Virus record (IMG/VR): IMGVR_UViG_3300030085_000110
Span: 10,107 to 41,744 of that record
DNA: 31,638 nt
Reading direction: 5' to 3' (one strand)
DNA from: a virus
A program made the translations under genes and the position numbers. The notes under the pieces were generated by a model. The model had not been told where the DNA came from and did not search any database. It saw only the letters and a program-made list of their open reading frames with translations. Shown one piece after another: positions 19,775-26,855 of this stretch (position 1 is the first letter of the stretch; each line of letters begins with the position of its first letter).

Positions 19775-20398
19775 TTACAATACCTTCACATTCAGATGGG
19801 ATACACCAGATGCATTTGTTAGCCCATCTGGGAAAGCATTAGCAGCGATAGTGATACGATCTTCTTCTGAAAGATTAGGCTCTGCTCTATGCCTGAGCAT
19901 AGGAGGAAACACAATATACTTGCCCTCTTCTGTGGGCTCGTGATGTGTGATGAAGAATTTCTCTTCTGAAAACTCACCCCATGGCCAAATGTTTGTCTCA
20001 TTAAACCATGGGTTGGGGAGTTGCCAGATTGTATGTGTGCGTGAGTCACCATTCACATAGTAATTGCTACTTGCAAAACAGTTAGCGTGTGTATGGTTGA
20101 AAAAGAAATCACCTGTCTTATTTAGATTGGACCAGGAGGAGCAGATCTTTAGATCATTGTCCATTCCAATGTCACGGGCAACTTCATTCAAGCACTCTTG
20201 TATCCAGGAAAAAAGATCAACAAACTCAGGGAGAGTATGCAGATCACTGCCACCAATACCATCAGAGTTTACACCATCCCAGATCCAGTTGCACTTGTTA
20301 TGACTGTAAGACAATCTCTTACATGCCTCGTGGACTGCTTGTCTATCACCTGGGTAATAGAATCTGTAGATGGGGATTCCTAAGAAGGTATCTTTCAC
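19775..20398 (-). CDS. 2OG-Fe(II) oxygenase, TIGR02466 type
   Basis: The 207-residue protein has the fold of 2-oxoglutarate/Fe(II) oxygenases. Conserved points are GDFFFNHTHANCFASSNYYV (H102, H104), a PNPWF loop, and GKYIVFPPMLRHRAEPNLSE with H170 and R181, as in the TIGR02466 family found in marine phages and bacteria. Iron ligands would be H102 or H104 plus H170; R181 binds 2-oxoglutarate. Such enzymes hydroxylate proteins, nucleic acids or small molecules; the substrate here is unknown. It starts inside the exonuclease end (4-base overlap) and stops two bases before gp33. Phage 2OG oxygenases may support repair or nitrogen sensing, but nothing here decides. Confidence 0.78.
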   Translation of the reverse strand: MKDTFLGIPIYRFYYPGDRQAVHEACKRLSYSHNKCNWIWDGVNSDGIGGSDLHTLPEFVDLFSWIQECLNEVARDIGMDNDLKICSSWSNLNKTGDFFFNHTHANCFASSNYYVNGDSRTHTIWQLPNPWFNETNIWPWGEFSEEKFFITHHEPTEEGKYIVFPPMLRHRAEPNLSEEDRITIAANAFPDGLTNASGVSHLNVKVL

Positions 20399-21072
20399 TT
20401 AATGCCTCCGACATAATAGTGATAGTCTTCGATCCACTCACAGAGTGTATCGATGTAAGGTATCTTATCATACTTTTGGACAACTTGAGTCTCTCCATTC
20501 TCAGCAACAGAGATAGTCACAAGTTTAGTTACCTCAACACCAGTCAATTCATAATACATGTAAGCATATGCTGCTTCCTGCACAAAGAATTTCTCTAGAT
20601 GCTCCTCTTTCTTGAGTCTTGTTGTGGTCTTGAAGTCGATTATAGCAAGCTCGCCATCATACTTAGCAATACAATCAACGCGCCCAGCAATGCCAAGGCG
20701 ACGAGAGTAAAGAGGGGCTTCAAGAACGTGAATATCAGAAATAAGATCAAGATCCTTACGAGCAAACCCAAAGAGGTACTTGGGAAGACCCTCGCTCGCT
20801 TCAACTTTTTCCAATTCATTTTTTAGATAGTGCTCCACGATAGTGTGATACTTTGTGCCACGCCATGATGCAGCACGACGAATCTTTTCCGCCTCAGTGT
20901 AACCAACTTTCTTTTCCCATGCAAGGATGCCCTGCTTGGATTGATGACCGACGACAGTGGTGACACTAGGCATCCACACATCATCGATCTTATAAAAGCG
21001 TCCATGATCTAACGTCCTGCTCTCATACTCAACGAGATCAGCAGCAGGACCCACAATGTTAAAAGGCATCAT
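20395..21072 (-). CDS. PD-(D/E)XK exonuclease
   Basis: The 225-residue product carries the RecB/Cas4-like nuclease core: H76 in GTKYHTIVE, D133 in GRVDCIAKYD, D146-x-K148 in LAIIDFKTTT, and the Q165-x3-Y169 motif in FFVQEAAYAY. These match the PDDEXK_1 pattern and mitochondrial MGME1-type exonucleases. N-terminally, MPSVTTVVGHQSKQGI resembles the entry of that family. No helicase domain or Fe-S cysteines (Cas4) are visible. The likely role is processing of ssDNA ends or flaps in phage replication or recombination, or host DNA breakdown. Start: two in-frame ATGs (21072 and 21069); the stop of phoH overlaps. Confidence 0.8.
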   Translation of the reverse strand: MMPFNIVGPAADLVEYESRTLDHGRFYKIDDVWMPSVTTVVGHQSKQGILAWEKKVGYTEAEKIRRAASWRGTKYHTIVEHYLKNELEKVEASEGLPKYLFGFARKDLDLISDIHVLEAPLYSRRLGIAGRVDCIAKYDGELAIIDFKTTTRLKKEEHLEKFFVQEAAYAYMYYELTGVEVTKLVTISVAENGETQVVQKYDKIPYIDTLCEWIEDYHYYVGGIK

Positions 21073-21812
21073 CCAAATCCGAGATTGATTTTACTGATCA
21101 GATACTCTCGACAGAGACCAGATCTAACGATGTCTTCAATACCAAACTCAACACAATCAAAGGAGGGCATAGACTGAAGAATCTTCATGAAGTCTAGCAC
21201 ACCTGTCCTCTCATTGCTCTTAATCAGGTCAGACTGTGTGTAATCACCAGAGAAAATGATCTTACAATCCTCACCAACACGAGTGATAATAGAATCCAAC
21301 TCGTGGAAGTTGAGGTTAGAGAATTCATCAACAATAATGATGCACTTATCCATGGTGACACCACGGATGAATGATGTAGACCAGAAGGAGATAGTTTCCT
21401 GTGCTCTCAGATTGTCATAGAGACTCTCGAAAGCAGCATCGTCTGGCATCTCAAACATATACTTCACCATATTCTTATAAGGAATCTGGTAAAGGTTACT
21501 CTTATCCTCATGGTCTCCAGGGAGGAAACCAATCTCTCTGGTAGGGACCAGGGAGCGGACCATGTATACCTTCTCATAAGGAGAGGCAGGGTCCAGCACC
21601 TGCTGTAGTGCTAGGTAGAGACTAATAAAGGTCTTACCCGTGCCAGCAGCACCGTGCAAGACCAAATTCTTTCCTTCAGCATAGGAATTAAACACCTGCT
21701 CCTGATTGTCAGTGAGCGGCTCAATGATCTTAAGATGGTCTAGGTTAATAGGCTTCTTACGACGCATTTGCTTCGGGGTCATTCCGTTGGGTGACTTCTT
21801 GGCTCTTGGCAT
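21069..21812 (-). CDS. phoH: PhoH-like P-loop ATPase
   Basis: The 247-residue protein begins with a basic leader (MPRAKKSPNGMTPKQMRRKK) and contains the Walker A GAAGTGKT (54-61), Walker B CIIIVDEFSNLNFHELDSI and the GDYTQSDL motif of the PhoH family. Members are cytoplasmic ATPases, related to helicase superfamily 1, whose function in phages is unknown although the gene is widespread in marine phages and used as a marker. Length fits. It overlaps the exonuclease by four bases. It may assist RNA or DNA handling; this is inference. Phosphate-stress control is not visible here: no Pho box was recognised. Confidence 0.93.
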   Translation of the reverse strand: MPRAKKSPNGMTPKQMRRKKPINLDHLKIIEPLTDNQEQVFNSYAEGKNLVLHGAAGTGKTFISLYLALQQVLDPASPYEKVYMVRSLVPTREIGFLPGDHEDKSNLYQIPYKNMVKYMFEMPDDAAFESLYDNLRAQETISFWSTSFIRGVTMDKCIIIVDEFSNLNFHELDSIITRVGEDCKIIFSGDYTQSDLIKSNERTGVLDFMKILQSMPSFDCVEFGIEDIVRSGLCREYLISKINLGFG

Positions 21813-21813
21813 A

Positions 21814-22044
21814 TCAGGTATAACGAGAGAGGTTGGCGCGGGGATGCTCCTTCTGGACTTTGGACATGACTTCTTTGAATCCGTCCGACTGCTTGGGTTG
21901 TCCGTAGGTTACTCCACCGACTCCTTCCATCCAATCTTTATCCCAGTCTGGGTTAGCATCTTTCCAATCAGAGTATTCTTTCATGGTCATGGAGAGAGTC
22001 TTCTTCTCCCCTGTGGTCTTATTTATTACGGGGTAGGTAGGCAT
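21814..22044 (-). CDS. Conserved-type small cyanophage protein (76 aa)
   Basis: The product starts MPTYPVINKTTGEKKTLSMT, a strand-turn-strand start like FmdB-type small regulators but without their zinc cysteines; there is no cysteine at all. It continues with an acidic aromatic stretch (DANPDWDKDWMEGVGGV) and a Lys-rich end. I recall similar proteins downstream of thyX in marine phages; function unknown. Its ATG overlaps the thyX stop by one base (TAATG), and its stop is one base from phoH, so they form one translational string. Confidence 0.7.
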   Translation of the reverse strand: MPTYPVINKTTGEKKTLSMTMKEYSDWKDANPDWDKDWMEGVGGVTYGQPKQSDGFKEVMSKVQKEHPRANLSRYT

Positions 22045-22772
22045 TATTCTATTAGGATAGAGGGTTGATCATAGCAAATACTGTTGCAACCACAGTCTTC
22101 ATCTTCACATTCCCACTCAAGTGCTTCAGCAATCTGAGGGAATTGACAGACGAAGTGTTGCTTACAGAGTTTGGCAATCTCCATGTGCTCTAGTTGTGTG
22201 CCGTTAGCAGATCTCAGAGTGATGTAATGGATCCATGAACGCACAGAGCCCGTCATGTAGATTTTGGTAGGCGTTGCCAGGGGAAGCACAAAACGAGCAC
22301 ACTCCTTAGCAATCCCTTCACGCAGCAACTCATTATAAAGATCCATACCTTCGATAAAGTATTGGTGGATCCTTCCTTGGAGAAACGCTTTCTTCTCCGC
22401 TTCAACATCATCAATAGAATTCTGACGATTCTTAGAATCTTGAGAGCGTAGATCAGGGACAGGGATCTGTGGAGTGAGGAGATTGGTGTCAGCATATCGT
22501 TGGGAGAACTCTTGATATGTGAAGGACCTATGGCGCAGTATTTGAGCCGCGATACCCCGAGTAGTGTTGATCTCCAGGGTCATGAATGCTTGCTCAAACA
22601 CAGACCAGTGACCATGCTTGATGCAATACGCCAAGAGTTTTGCAACCTTGGGGTTGTCCTGATTATTTGGATTGCTTACACGGGCAACATAACCCATGTG
22701 CTTCTCCGCATCAGGAGTCACAGAGATGAGGCAGACCTTTGCAGATGCAACCTCAGGATGAATATCAGTCAT
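22044..22772 (-). CDS. thyX: Flavin-dependent thymidylate synthase ThyX
   Basis: ThyX makes dTMP from dUMP using FAD and NADPH, supplying DNA synthesis. The hallmark RHRX7S is seen as RHRSFTYQEFS (80-90), followed by QRYA. Flanking motifs fit: GHWSVFEQAFMTLEI with substrate-pocket residues, and C-terminal SWIHYITLRSANGTQLEHME containing the H/R contacts. The 242-residue product is near the family's usual 220-250. I chose the ATG at 22772 since the longer form starts with TTG at 22793; from the ATG, overlap with the upstream gene is 8 bases. The C terminus has an extra Cys/Asp-rich tail (CEDEDCGCNSICYDQPS) with four Cys; possible metal binding, untested. Confidence 0.95.
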   Translation of the reverse strand: MTDIHPEVASAKVCLISVTPDAEKHMGYVARVSNPNNQDNPKVAKLLAYCIKHGHWSVFEQAFMTLEINTTRGIAAQILRHRSFTYQEFSQRYADTNLLTPQIPVPDLRSQDSKNRQNSIDDVEAEKKAFLQGRIHQYFIEGMDLYNELLREGIAKECARFVLPLATPTKIYMTGSVRSWIHYITLRSANGTQLEHMEIAKLCKQHFVCQFPQIAEALEWECEDEDCGCNSICYDQPSILIE

Positions 22773-23049
22773 GCTTAAAAAGAATCCTCGCAATAATAAT
22801 AAGTGCTGCTGCCTTCAGGTATCCGATGGTTGCCAAACCAAACAGACCAGGCATTAACCAATTCCATAGTAGCAGAAGAATGACAGGATAGCATAGAGAT
22901 CCTACAAGGAATCCCAATGCTGCTGCACCTGTCATGATATTTTTCTGCTTCTGATCTTCTTCTTCATCTGCCTCTGCTTTAGCAGCAATGTCTTGCAACT
23001 TCTGCTCAAAGGCAGCCTTGGCATTGAAATAAACGTCGTCGTTACTCAT
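22765..23049 (-). CDS. Small membrane protein with charged N terminus
   Basis: The 94-residue protein begins MSNDDVYFNAKAAFEQKLQD, a charged helix (IAAKAEADEEEDQKQKN), then two hydrophobic stretches, MTGAAALGFLVGSLCYPVIL and LFGLATIGYLKAAALIIIAR, which predict two membrane helices in a hairpin with both ends inside. No signal peptide or known family is recognised. It sits between thyX and an unknown gene with overlaps of 8 and 4 bases. Inner-membrane or thylakoid location is likely; function unknown. Confidence 0.75.
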   Translation of the reverse strand: MSNDDVYFNAKAAFEQKLQDIAAKAEADEEEDQKQKNIMTGAAALGFLVGSLCYPVILLLLWNWLMPGLFGLATIGYLKAAALIIIARILFKHD

Positions 23050-23345
23050 TTCTTTTTCTTATCGAGACCCCAAAGTTTAGGATTACGGGTGCCCTTAGCG
23101 TAGTCCATCTTCTTCATGACATGTCCAAACATATCATAGTATGCATCGAAGATGTCTGCTTGCATACCCATAACAATATCGTGCCAAGTCTCTTCTCCTT
23201 TTACCAACGTGAGGAGGTAGGCATTATTGGGAAGAGACTTATCTTCGGCAGCGGCTTTACTACAACCCGTATGGATGACCTTACATCCATAGGAGTTGAT
23301 CACTTCGATTTGTTGATCATTCAATTTCAACCTCTGCCTCCCCAT
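23046..23345 (-). CDS. Hypothetical phage protein (99 aa)
   Basis: The product begins MGRQRLKLNDQQIEVINSYG and contains CKVIHTGCSKAAAEDKSLPN, EETWHDIVMGMQADIFDAYY and a Lys-rich end. It is alpha/beta, without membrane segments. No domain is recognised. Start: ATG at 23345 overlaps the upstream gene by 19 bases. A TTG at 23330 would overlap by four (TTGA) and has GGCAGAGG before it; then the protein is 94 residues starting (M)KLNDQQIEVI. Both are plausible. The last coding bases overlap the next gene by four. Function unknown. Confidence 0.7.
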   Translation of the reverse strand: MGRQRLKLNDQQIEVINSYGCKVIHTGCSKAAAEDKSLPNNAYLLTLVKGEETWHDIVMGMQADIFDAYYDMFGHVMKKMDYAKGTRNPKLWGLDKKKK

Positions 23346-23764
23346 TCAATGTTAGGGAATGCTTCCTTCACAACAGCGAGGGTAACACGATACTTCTTAT
23401 GCAGGGTCTTATTCACTGCCTTGATAAGGACTTCAGCCTCCTCTTGATGGAGTCCTTCCAGCATCTGAATAAACATATTCTCTACCTTCATACCAGGGAG
23501 ACGATCGTCACCACCCTTGAAGAAGCGATAGAGTTTCTTGCTCTCCTGCTCCAGGAGAGTGTGCTCTGTGCCCTTAGGAGCGTCGTTAGGACGGTAAGGG
23601 ACATCTTCACCCAGGGGGACGCGAGGCACGATGCTCTCGTCGAAGTTGATGATGAAGATAGAGCGGAGGGTAGGAGTGTTATTCTCCTGAAGGATTTTAA
23701 TCTTCGCTGCCTTTGTCTTAGCAGAGTGTGCCTTTTGAAGGACTTCAGAAATAAGCAATCTCAT
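23327..23764 (-). CDS. DUF6433-type cyanophage protein
   Basis: The 145-residue product begins MRLLISEVLQKAHSAKTKAA and has the run ILQENNTPTLRSIFIINFDE, YRPNDAPKGTEHTLLEQESK, LYRFFKGGDDRLPGMKVENM and a C-terminal IEWGGRG. I recall this as a conserved T4-like cyanophage family (DUF6433), always close to replication genes; no function is known. Predicted mostly helical, cytoplasmic. It starts one base after rnh, overlapping the 99-residue gene by 19 bases. It may have a late-like box CATAAATA about 100 bases upstream inside rnh (23862-23869), which is weak evidence. Confidence 0.75.
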   Translation of the reverse strand: MRLLISEVLQKAHSAKTKAAKIKILQENNTPTLRSIFIINFDESIVPRVPLGEDVPYRPNDAPKGTEHTLLEQESKKLYRFFKGGDDRLPGMKVENMFIQMLEGLHQEEAEVLIKAVNKTLHKKYRVTLAVVKEAFPNIEWGGRG

Positions 23765-23765
23765 C

Positions 23766-24641
23766 TCAAAATTCAGTAATGTGGTCTAGCATTTCATTCA
23801 ACGCATGTCTCATGAAATAGGGATACATCTTGCCCCGTGCTGGGGTCTCTGTATTCTCAAACGTATTTATGATGTTGTCATTGACCTCCTTTGGAATGAA
23901 TTCAAAGTCAATCAGTTTCTGATTACGCTCATAGTTTTTGAAGGTGATGTCATCAGTAAACATCTCAGGTGATTGGTCAACCCAACGTGCCAGTTTGACT
24001 TTGGACATGGGTCGCTGACGTTTGCCAGCAACAAAGGTGTCATCATCAGACAGGAAGTTAGGGATGCCATCAGAGCGATCACCCTTCAGGATGTGCTCAG
24101 CAATGTATTGCTTTGGATCTTCACACTGGACAAACTTCTTCTGGATAGGATTGTATTGATCAACAAACTTATACTTCTGAAGTTGTTGGAAGTCTTTATC
24201 ACCTGAGAGGATGAGGACCTTGCGGGGAGGTTGCATATTATTCTGCAACCTGATGTTAGCAAGACCTTGATCCTTTACCAGTGTAGCAATGATATCATCT
24301 GCTTCAGCACCATCAACCTCAACAACTTTGTAAGGGAGGTGCTCACGAATCTCGTCCCGAATCTTATTCAGGACCTCAAAGATCTCATGCCAATCGAAGT
24401 TGGACTTCTCTCGATCTTTCTTGCGAGTCCCCTTGTAATGAGGAAACTCTTTCCGTCGCCAGTAATGCTTGCTGTCATAGCAAAGGACCAGCTCGCCGTA
24501 ATCTTTGTAAAACTTATTCCGATAAGATCGGAGTGAGTTTAAGACCATGTGGCGGACCAGTCCTTCACTGATGTCAGTCGTGTGTGCTAGTGAAACCATC
24601 AGGTTGCTGATGCAAACCTGATTCATATCGACAAGGATCAT
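23766..24641 (-). CDS. rnh: RNase H / 5'-3' exonuclease (FEN family)
   Basis: The 291-residue product matches T4 RNase H, which removes RNA primers and adjacent DNA from lagging-strand fragments. Metal ligands appear in order: D5 (LVDMNQ), D56 (LCYDSKHYW), DGAEADD (110-116), and GDKD (147-150, from LSGDKDFQQL); downstream a GDRSDGIPN motif resembles the helix-clasp region. The helix-hairpin-helix region that follows is typical. Length is close to T4 (305). It works with gp32, which lies in the same window. Six bases separate it from the upstream membrane gene. Start ATG at 24641. Confidence 0.92.
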   Translation of the reverse strand: MILVDMNQVCISNLMVSLAHTTDISEGLVRHMVLNSLRSYRNKFYKDYGELVLCYDSKHYWRRKEFPHYKGTRKKDREKSNFDWHEIFEVLNKIRDEIREHLPYKVVEVDGAEADDIIATLVKDQGLANIRLQNNMQPPRKVLILSGDKDFQQLQKYKFVDQYNPIQKKFVQCEDPKQYIAEHILKGDRSDGIPNFLSDDDTFVAGKRQRPMSKVKLARWVDQSPEMFTDDITFKNYERNQKLIDFEFIPKEVNDNIINTFENTETPARGKMYPYFMRHALNEMLDHITEF

Positions 24642-24647
24642 CAGACC

Positions 24648-24887
24648 TCAATCATCTTCATCGTCAATCATATCATCATCGTTGTCAATACGCAAGTATA
24701 AAAGGTCTGCGGGGTCTACATATCCATCTTCAGTTTGCATCTCAGGATGCATCACGATTGCTGAATACTCAGCACGGTCCTTCCACTCATCAAAAATCCC
24801 CTTGAGATTCCATGCTGCGATGAGTCCCAAGAGGAATGATCCGATTGTGAGGAAGAAAGCGATGTATAGAAAACTTAGGTCTGCCAT
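24648..24887 (-). CDS. Small membrane protein with acidic tail (79 aa)
   Basis: The protein starts MADLSFLYIAFFLTIGSFLL, one long N-terminal membrane helix continuing LGLIAAWNLKGIFDEWKDRA, and ends with an acidic tail IDNDDDMIDDEDD. The hydrophobic stretch could be a signal anchor. No family is recognised, though the type is usual in T4-like cyanophages. It has a good Shine-Dalgarno AAGGAGAG before the ATG at 24887, and a late-like box overlaps the upstream gene's stop. Function unknown. Confidence 0.75.
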   Translation of the reverse strand: MADLSFLYIAFFLTIGSFLLGLIAAWNLKGIFDEWKDRAEYSAIVMHPEMQTEDGYVDPADLLYLRIDNDDDMIDDEDD

Positions 24888-24906
24888 AACGCCTCTCCTT
24901 ATGTGT

Positions 24907-24919
24907 AATTATTTAGACA
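24907..24919 (-). promoter_or_regulatory. Late-promoter-like box upstream of the 79-aa gene
   Basis: Minus strand GTGTCTAAATAAT, the last TAA being the stop of the 24,909-25,262 gene. The first 13 bases equal those at 13,101-13,113. About 23 bases before the ATG at 24887. Confidence 0.45.
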
Positions 24920-25262
24920 CTTTCTTCTTGCGTCCAGGTTTGCGATCTGCATGATACTTCCAGGCGTCTTCAAGGATTCCATAGAAATACTTCTCTAGTT
25001 TCCTTGCCTTGGGTTTACCAAGGTGCCCGTATGCCTCACGCAGGGTCTTGTCTCCTCCCTTAATGTATGCTCTCAACTCTTCCACAATGAAAGAGATCTG
25101 TGCAGCAGAGGATGATTCAATAAATTCATTCGTCTCACGACGAGTCCACTTACCGAGTTTCAAATAGTCATACATTCTGAAGAGGTATCGATCGTTGACC
25201 ATCGCTTCATCGATAGCACGGTCAACGATTTCATAAAGCTCAGTTAGTGAAGAGTCTTTCAT
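24909..25262 (-). CDS. Hypothetical helical phage protein (117 aa)
   Basis: The product begins MKDSSLTELYEIVDRAIDEA, all-helical, with a basic C terminus (YHADRKPGRKKKVSK) and middle IKGGDKTLREAYGHLGKPKA, suggesting nucleic-acid contact. No family is recognised. Start chosen at ATG 25262; a TTG at 25265 is possible. The ATG overlaps the glutaredoxin stop by one base (TGATG). It is followed 21 bases later by the 79-residue gene. Cytoplasmic; function unknown. Confidence 0.7.
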   Translation of the reverse strand: MKDSSLTELYEIVDRAIDEAMVNDRYLFRMYDYLKLGKWTRRETNEFIESSSAAQISFIVEELRAYIKGGDKTLREAYGHLGKPKARKLEKYFYGILEDAWKYHADRKPGRKKKVSK

Positions 25263-25516
25263 CAAAGAAGTTGTTGCTCACGCAGGTATTTAACAGTCTC
25301 GGTGCATCCACCCATCTTCCGACCACCAATGATGACCTGAGGGAAGGTAGATCCTTGTCCAAACTCAGCATAGAATTGCTCTTTGGTGAAGTTTGTCCCG
25401 AGGACATACTCACTATACCCCCAACCCTTTGACTTGTAAACCTCTTTGATCTTTGTGCAGAAGGGACAACCAGGACGAGAATAAATTGCTGTTGCTCTTG
25501 GTGATGTGGGTGCCAT
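25262..25516 (-). CDS. Glutaredoxin
   Basis: The 84-residue protein is a dithiol glutaredoxin. Active site C17-P-F-C20 sits in RATAIYSRPGCPFCTKI; the cis-Pro is P59 in FPQVIIGG, followed by GG (69-70) and C71. It reduces disulphides and can serve ribonucleotide reductase, aiding dNTP supply. I chose ATG 25516; a longer frame from 25564 would cover a terminator hairpin, so it is rejected. It lies 18 bases downstream of that terminator. The degenerate paralogue at 16,646-16,888 shares its outline. Cytoplasmic. Confidence 0.92.
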   Translation of the reverse strand: MAPTSPRATAIYSRPGCPFCTKIKEVYKSKGWGYSEYVLGTNFTKEQFYAEFGQGSTFPQVIIGGRKMGGCTETVKYLREQQLL

Positions 25517-25534
25517 AGTTATAAAAGTAGAGAG

Positions 25535-25557
25535 AAAAAAAGGGACCCGAAGGTCCC
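25535..25557 (-). terminator. Intrinsic terminator after the barrel-protein gene
   Basis: Minus strand GGGACC (25552-25557), loop TTCG, GGTCCC (25542-25547), then seven U (25535-25541). UUCG tetraloop with GC stem is among the strongest intrinsic terminators. It isolates the upstream gene from the glutaredoxin operon. Confidence 0.95.
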
Positions 25558-25590
25558 AAAGCATCAGATTCCGCTTCTGAATTATGTATA

Positions 25591-25962
25591 TCAGAAACTC
25601 CAGGTCACACCGACCTTAGTGCCATAACCGTTATCAGCATCATCCACGCCGCCAGCGAAGGAGAGCTCACCGTAGATGTCCAGGGACTCGGTTGCAGCAA
25701 CGCTACCATAGACCTTACCCGACAGCACGGTGTCAGACTCACCACCGTCAGTTACGACGAAGGAAGGACCGATCTGAGCGCCGTAGGACACAGCACCAGC
25801 AGAGCCAGCGTAGCCCACATGAGCGTCTGTCGTCGTCCCAGTGTAGTCCGAGCCCGTGAATCCTGAGTTTGCCTCTACGTTAACGTAGGGACCTGCCAGG
25901 GCAGCACCAGGAGCAGCGAAAGCGACGGCTGCAGCGGCAGCAGCGAAAGCAGTTTTGATCAT
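25591..25962 (-). CDS. Outer-membrane beta-barrel-like protein
   Basis: The 123-residue product has a signal peptide (MIKTAFAAAAAAVAFAAPGA, ALA cleavage after residue 23). The mature part begins GPYVNVEANSGFTGSDYTG, with alternating strands (AHVGYAGSAGAVSYGAQIG, VYGSVAATESLDIYGELSF) and a terminal strand ending VGVTWSF, with C-terminal phenylalanine as needed by the barrel assembly machinery. The pattern is that of small porin-like outer-membrane barrels, about eight strands. It has its own sigma70-like promoter and a strong terminator, so it is expressed on its own. Possible jobs are changing envelope permeability or masking receptors; neither is shown. Shine-Dalgarno AAAGG nine bases before the ATG. 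Confidence 0.8.
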   Translation of the reverse strand: MIKTAFAAAAAAVAFAAPGAALAGPYVNVEANSGFTGSDYTGTTTDAHVGYAGSAGAVSYGAQIGPSFVVTDGGESDTVLSGKVYGSVAATESLDIYGELSFAGGVDDADNGYGTKVGVTWSF

Positions 25963-26039
25963 TGTTGTTTACCTTTTAGTTACTTGCGGAATGGTTACCC
26001 GCAGATGGATAGGGACTCGACATGCCCCGTGTTAAGTAT

Positions 26040-26056
26040 CGTTACTTAGCGTAACG
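26040..26056 (-). promoter_or_regulatory. Hairpin in barrel-protein 5' leader
   Basis: CGTTAC (26051-26056) pairs with GTAACG (26040-26045) across a 5-base loop, 9 bases after the -10 box, so it would form the very 5' end of the transcript. A second GCGG/CCGC stem lies closer to the start codon. mRNA stability at the 5' end is a plausible role. Confidence 0.45.
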
Positions 26057-26064
26057 ACATATGT

Positions 26065-26092
26065 ATAATAGCACAGAGTTGAAATTTGTCAA
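26065..26092 (-). promoter_or_regulatory. Sigma70-like promoter for the barrel-protein gene
   Basis: Minus strand TTGACA (26087-26092), 16-base spacer, TATTAT (26065-26070). It starts within the last codon of talC and predicts a leader of about 95 bases. The -35 is consensus. Confidence 0.75.
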
Positions 26093-26739
26093 CCGTGTGA
26101 CAGTTGCTGGAAATCTTTCTCAAAGATGTCCAAACCCTCACGAGTGAGGACGTGATCATACATCTTGTCGAAGACCTTGGTGGGCAACGTGACTACGTTA
26201 GCACCATACAGCAGGCAGCGAGACACATGGTGGACATCTCGCAAACTGGCTGCAAGGATCTGGGTCTCGACACCATGGGTCCGATACAGACCAGAGATTC
26301 CTCGGACCAGCTCAACTCCACTGAAGGAGTTGTCATTGCAGCGTCCCACGAAGGGAGAAATATATGTTGCTCCTGCCTTTGCTGCCATCACTGCCTGAGC
26401 AGCAGAGAAGCAAAGGGTTACGTTAGTCTTGATGCCACCCAAAGCAAGATCTCGACATGCGATGAGACCATCTCGCGTAAGAGGAAGTTTGATTGTGACT
26501 TCTGACCCAATAGCAATATACTGTTGGGCATTCTCAAGCATAGCGGCAGCGTCATCTCCCTCAACCTCAGCTGAGATACTCTCAAAGTTAAACTCTGAGG
26601 AGAGTCTGCGAATGAAATCAAAATAATCTACACCTGCCTTACGCACCAGGGTAGGGTTAGTTGTAATACCATCGACCAGACCTGTTTCATAACGGTCTTT
26701 GATCTCACGGTAATCTGCTGTGTCCAGAAAAATCTTCAT
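26089..26739 (-). CDS. talC: Transaldolase TalC
   Basis: The 216-residue product is the short transaldolase type common in cyanophages. It transfers a dihydroxyacetone unit in the non-oxidative pentose phosphate pathway through a Schiff-base lysine: K84 in VTIKLPLT; D6 (FLDTAD) and N28 (TTNPT) complete the classic site. Other family stretches are LALGGIKTNVTLCFSAAQAV and SPFVGRCNDN. Length fits the short class (about 215-220), unlike long cyanobacterial host transaldolase, so it was probably acquired from elsewhere. It may act with phage CP12 to supply pentoses and NADPH. No clear Shine-Dalgarno; tRNA-Ser lies 21 bases upstream. Confidence 0.95.
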   Translation of the reverse strand: MKIFLDTADYREIKDRYETGLVDGITTNPTLVRKAGVDYFDFIRRLSSEFNFESISAEVEGDDAAAMLENAQQYIAIGSEVTIKLPLTRDGLIACRDLALGGIKTNVTLCFSAAQAVMAAKAGATYISPFVGRCNDNSFSGVELVRGISGLYRTHGVETQILAASLRDVHHVSRCLLYGANVVTLPTKVFDKMYDHVLTREGLDIFEKDFQQLSHG

Positions 26740-26760
26740 GATACTGTTAGGCGTGGACCA

Positions 26761-26845
26761 CGGAGAGTCAGGGATTCGAACCCTGGGATGCTTTCACATC
26801 GCTGGTTTTCAAGACCAGTGCCATAAACCACTCGACCAACTCTCC
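26761..26845 (-). tRNA. tRNA-Ser (anticodon UGA)
   Basis: On the minus strand GGAGAGT (26839-26845) pairs with ACTCTCC (26762-26768). The anticodon stem is CTGGT/ACCAG around loop CTTGAAA; anticodon TGA at 26809-26811. A long variable arm (GATGTGAAAGCATC) identifies a class II Ser tRNA, and the T arm has GGGTTCGAATCCC. It reads UCA codons. CCA is not encoded. It is 21 bases upstream of talC on the same strand. Confidence 0.96.
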
Positions 26846-26855
26846 AAGGAGGTCC

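Noticed and set aside
22773-22793. Longer ThyX start at 22793
   Set aside because: It is a TTG overlapping the upstream gene by 29 bases; ATG at 22772 fits the family length.
23862-23869. TCATAAATAC inside rnh as promoter of the DUF6433-type gene
   Set aside because: Possible but about 100 bases from the start and within coding sequence; chance matches are expected in this AT-rich context.
25517-25564. Longer glutaredoxin start at 25564
   Set aside because: These codons lie across the terminator hairpin and U-run; the ATG at 25516 gives the family's normal start.
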